Part shown: piece by piece, positions 14,210-16,390 of the stretch
Position numbering within the stretch: the first letter of the stretch is position 1
Layout: every line of letters starts with the position of its first letter
Source of the DNA: Salinisphaera sp. UBA1666
Lineage (GTDB): Bacteria; Pseudomonadota; Gammaproteobacteria; Nevskiales; Salinisphaeraceae
Reading direction: 5' to 3'
Assembly: GCA_002320455.1 (NCBI GenBank)
Contig: DCKU01000025.1
Coordinates: forward strand, 1 to 16,390
Length of the DNA stretch: 16,390 nucleotides
The notes under the pieces: model-generated
What the model was told of the DNA's origin: nothing
What the model saw: the letters and a program-made list of their open reading frames with translations, nothing else
Databases searched by the model: none
Translations under genes and position numbers: made by a program

Positions 14210-14370
14210 GCGATTGCGTAAAACTAAATATGAATCGATCTCATAGCGTTATACGATCGATATAGAGCGAGATTCATGTCGCCTGCCCGGCGGCCGGGTG
14301 AGCGATGGCTTGATTTCTAGTGAGCCAAGCGTCATTTCCTACACTGTTCACTCGCAAGCGAGACCCCGTC

Positions 14371-14817
14371 ATGACACGCTATTCAAAAGACCCGGATGCT
14401 ATTTCGCGCCTGTCCGCCGAGCAGTACCGGGTCACCCAGGAAAACGGCACCGAGCGCCCCGGCACCGGGGAATACCTGGATAACAAGCAAAGCGGTATCT
14501 ACGTGGATATCGTCTCCGGCGAGCCGCTGTTTGCCTCGAGCGACAAATACGATTCGGGCTGCGGCTGGCCAAGCTTCACAAAACCCATCGAGACAGCCCA
14601 CGTGGCCGAGCTTACCGATAACTCGCTGGGCATGACGCGAACCGAGGTTCGCTCCAGCCACGGCGACAGCCACCTGGGTCACGTGTTTCCCGATGGCCCG
14701 GCCGACCGCGGCGGCCTACGTTATTGCATCAACTCGGCCTCGCTGCGTTTTATTCCCAAAAACGAGATGCAGGCCGAGGGCTACGGCGACTACATTGATC
14801 AAGTGGAGGACGTATGA
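14371..14817 (+). CDS. msrB: Peptide methionine-(R)-sulfoxide reductase, zinc-free form
   Basis: Reduces the R epimer of methionine sulfoxide in proteins, using thioredoxin. It is 148 aa with no signal peptide, so cytosolic. Visible motifs: YDSGCGWPSF (60-69) with the resolving Cys64, SHLGHVFPDGP (100-110), and RYCINSASLRF (117-127) with catalytic Cys119. The two Cys-x-x-Cys pairs that bind zinc in many MsrB proteins are absent: the first position reads DIVS (46-49) and the second SSHG (95-98), matching the metal-free class typified by Neisseria PilB. A GTG at 14320 could extend the frame by 17 codons, but the ATG at 14371 fits the family length. A perfect CTCGC-AA-GCGAG hairpin (14351-14362) ends eight bases before the ATG and covers the only weak Shine-Dalgarno. 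It overlaps msrA by four bases (ATGA), so the two are coupled. Confidence 0.95.
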   Translation: MTRYSKDPDAISRLSAEQYRVTQENGTERPGTGEYLDNKQSGIYVDIVSGEPLFASSDKYDSGCGWPSFTKPIETAHVAELTDNSLGMTRTEVRSSHGDSHLGHVFPDGPADRGGLRYCINSASLRFIPKNEMQAEGYGDYIDQVEDV

Positions 14818-15323
14818 GCGAACAACGCGCCATTCTGGCGGGCGGCTGCTTCTGGGGTATGCAGGATCTGATTCGCAAGCAAGACGGCGTGCTGGCAACC
14901 CGGGTCGGCTATTCCGGCGGCACCATGAAACACCCCTGCTATCGCGATCATGGTCATCACGCGGAAGCCATCGAAATCCTCTATGACGATGCCCAGATGA
15001 GCTATCGGCGTCTGCTGGAGTTCTTCTTCCAGATTCACGACCCGACGACCAAGAACCGCCAAGGCAATGACATCGGCGAGTCGTATCGCTCGGCTATCTA
15101 TTATCTGAACGACGCACAGAAACAGATCGCCGACGACACCATCGCCGACGTCGAAGCCTCAGGGCTCTGGCCCGGCCGGGTCGTCACCGAGGTCGAGCCC
15201 GCCGGCGAGTTCTGGGAGGCCGAGGACTACCACCAGGATTACCTGGAACGCGTGCCAGGCGGCTATACCTGTCACTTCCCGCGTCGCGACTGGGTGCTGC
15301 CGCGCCGCGCCGAAAACGCCTAG
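14814..15323 (+). CDS. msrA: Peptide methionine-(S)-sulfoxide reductase
   Basis: Reduces the S epimer of methionine sulfoxide; together with MsrB the operon repairs both epimers. It is 169 aa and cytosolic. The active site GGCFWG (10-15) contains catalytic Cys12, and Glu51 in HHAEAIEI (48-55) is the conserved acid. RVGYSGG (30-36), YRSAIYY (91-97) and AEDYHQDYLER (136-146) complete the family core. The stretch between GYSGG and HAEA is shorter than in E. coli (GTMKHPCYRDHGHH instead of the NPTY-x-VCSG-x-TGH type), which marks a known short subfamily. Cys42 and Cys153 (YTCHF) are further cysteines; Cys153 is the likeliest resolving residue. It begins inside the end of msrB (ATGA) and is followed by a strong terminator. 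Confidence 0.95.
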   Translation: MSEQRAILAGGCFWGMQDLIRKQDGVLATRVGYSGGTMKHPCYRDHGHHAEAIEILYDDAQMSYRRLLEFFFQIHDPTTKNRQGNDIGESYRSAIYYLNDAQKQIADDTIADVEASGLWPGRVVTEVEPAGEFWEAEDYHQDYLERVPGGYTCHFPRRDWVLPRRAENA

Positions 15324-15350
15324 ACCCGCTGGCCCAACGCTTTAGAAATA

Positions 15351-15382
15351 AAAAAGCCGGCGTGTCAGCACGCCGGCTTTTT
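15351..15382. terminator. Bidirectional terminator between msrA and the binding-protein gene
   Basis: A perfect 14-bp stem, AAAAAGCCGGCGTG (15351-15364) and CACGCCGGCTTTTT (15369-15382), around a TCAG loop. With A-runs on one side and T-runs on the other it can end transcription from both msrA (rightward) and the leftward gene at 15395. Confidence 0.95.
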
Positions 15383-15394
15383 CATGCGCGGTGA

Positions 15395-16339
15395 TCAGCC
15401 GGCCAACGCTTTTTTCAGGGCAGCAAGCGCCGGGGTGTTGCCGTTGGCGGTGGTCACGCCGTCCAGCCACTGGCCCACGCGATCCATGTGGGCCTTGAGC
15501 CAGCCGGTCGCGACCTCGTCGGCCGACTGCTTGTCGTAGCCGTAGTCATAGATCCATTGGCTCTGGATTTTGGCCGGCACGACCATCTGCTTGAGAAAAC
15601 GCGTGGCGTTGGGGTTGGTCTTGGCATAGGCCGGGTTGATGGCCGTCCAGACCGACGACCCGCCGCCCCAGATTTCTTTCGGGTCCTCGAGATAGCGCAG
15701 GTCGTACTTGATGTTCATCCAGTGTGGCTTCCAGCCCAGGAACACGATCCATTTCTTGTCGTCGATCGCACGTCCAGCCTCGGCGAGCATTGCCGCGGTG
15801 CTGGAGGCTCGCAGGGTCCAGTCGCCTAGGCCGTAGACATCACCATCGATCGCGTCCTGGACGATCTGGTTGCCGTCGTTGCCGGCCTCGATGCCATAGA
15901 TACGCTGCTCAAAGGCATCGGCATGCGCGTTGAGATCCGCGATGCTGTGCACACCGGCGTCCCAGACATAATCCGGCACCACCAGATCGTACTGGGCATC
16001 GGGGACGTTCTTGACCAAAAGTTCGATCTTGCCGGCATCGACCAGCGGCTGCACGGTCGATTTCTGGGTCGGCATCCAGATCCCCAGGTCGGCATCAATA
16101 TCCCCGCGCGCTACACCTTGAAGCGCGATCGTCCAACTGGCGTTGGTGAGCCGGGTGTCATAGCCGATCGCCTCGAGGATGGTCTGGGCGACCGTGGTTT
16201 TGACCGTCACGCCCGGCCAGGGCGCCGAGGCAAAGCGTACCGTCTGGCTCGCGTCGTTGGCTGCCAGCGCCGCCGGGCTAGCGATCGCCGCCAACGCCAG
16301 AACACCGGCCCAGAGCGTGTGTCGCATCGTCTGAAGCAT
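15395..16339 (-). CDS. Choline/glycine betaine-type ABC transporter substrate-binding protein
   Basis: Periplasmic binding protein of the OpuAC/ProX/ChoX class that delivers quaternary amines such as choline or glycine betaine to an ABC importer. It is 314 aa with a signal peptide (1-27, cleavage after SPAALA). Possible ligand-cage aromatics occur in APWPGVTVKT (39-48, Trp41), LGIWMPTQ (85-92, Trp88), YDLVVPDYVW (117-126) and FLGWKPHWMNIKYDL (200-214, Trp203 and Trp207). The spacing recalls ChoX, so choline is the first guess, betaine or proline betaine the alternative. AGGGAG lies five bases before the ATG at 16339, supporting that start over Met5. No permease or ATPase gene follows: the next element downstream is the shared terminator, so partner genes would have to lie upstream beyond the window, or elsewhere. 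Confidence 0.9.
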   Translation of the reverse strand: MLQTMRHTLWAGVLALAAIASPAALAANDASQTVRFASAPWPGVTVKTTVAQTILEAIGYDTRLTNASWTIALQGVARGDIDADLGIWMPTQKSTVQPLVDAGKIELLVKNVPDAQYDLVVPDYVWDAGVHSIADLNAHADAFEQRIYGIEAGNDGNQIVQDAIDGDVYGLGDWTLRASSTAAMLAEAGRAIDDKKWIVFLGWKPHWMNIKYDLRYLEDPKEIWGGGSSVWTAINPAYAKTNPNATRFLKQMVVPAKIQSQWIYDYGYDKQSADEVATGWLKAHMDRVGQWLDGVTTANGNTPALAALKKALAG

Positions 16340-16390
16340 AAATTCTCCCTTGATTTAAGTGCGCGGACGCTAGGGCCTGTTGAGGTTTCA

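Noticed and set aside
14230..14265. Eleven-codon ORF in the gap before msrB
   Set aside because: Too short, no ribosome site and no coding bias; it lies in an AT-rich promoter-like region.
14286..14298. CCCGG-CGG-CCGGG hairpin upstream of msrB
   Set aside because: Five base pairs in GC-rich DNA with no T-run; not convincing as a terminator or regulatory site.

Overview
The window is 16.4 kb of GC-rich bacterial chromosome. It is densely packed, with short or no gaps between genes. The gene set (E. coli-type MoaB, RhlE, YheS, exonuclease I, YceH, YghU) points to a gammaproteobacterium. A periplasmic choline/betaine-type binding protein would suit a salt-exposed life, and my best guess is a Salinisphaera-like organism, but no rRNA or other marker gene is present to confirm it. 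I see no tRNA, rRNA, CRISPR array, insertion sequence or phage gene. No gene-free stretch exceeds 300 bases; the longest are 5555-5823 and 14143-14370.

Layout. moaB (molybdenum cofactor) runs leftward, divergent from rhlE (DEAD-box helicase), which ends at a clear terminator. Next come yheS (ABC-F ATPase) and sbcB (exonuclease I), sharing one base. After a gap holding a large inverted repeat come yceH, a possible 43-codon ORF overlapping its stop, and a 661-residue protein of unknown function whose C-terminal third carries a papain-like Gln...Cys-His-Asn pattern. A DUF3429-type membrane protein follows and converges with a leftward pair, yghU (glutathione transferase family) and a short-form 6-phosphogluconate dehydrogenase.

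Right half. A small lipoprotein-like ORF is followed by a dynamin-like GTPase with C-terminal membrane segments. It shares one base with an unexpected gene: a reductase closely resembling divinyl chlorophyllide 8-vinyl reductase (DVR/BciA), although nothing else here suggests photosynthesis. It converges with a leftward gene for a small exported protein built on two copies of a 17-residue motif. An msrB-msrA operon for methionine sulfoxide repair then runs rightward to a symmetric terminator shared with a leftward gene for a choline/glycine betaine-type binding protein at the window's right edge.

Functional reading. Much of the window is housekeeping: RNA remodelling, translation-associated ATPase, DNA repair, cofactor synthesis, redox and methionine repair, osmolyte uptake. 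The least explained parts are the papain-like protein with its hairpin leader, the GTPase/DVR-like coupled pair, and the exported repeat protein.
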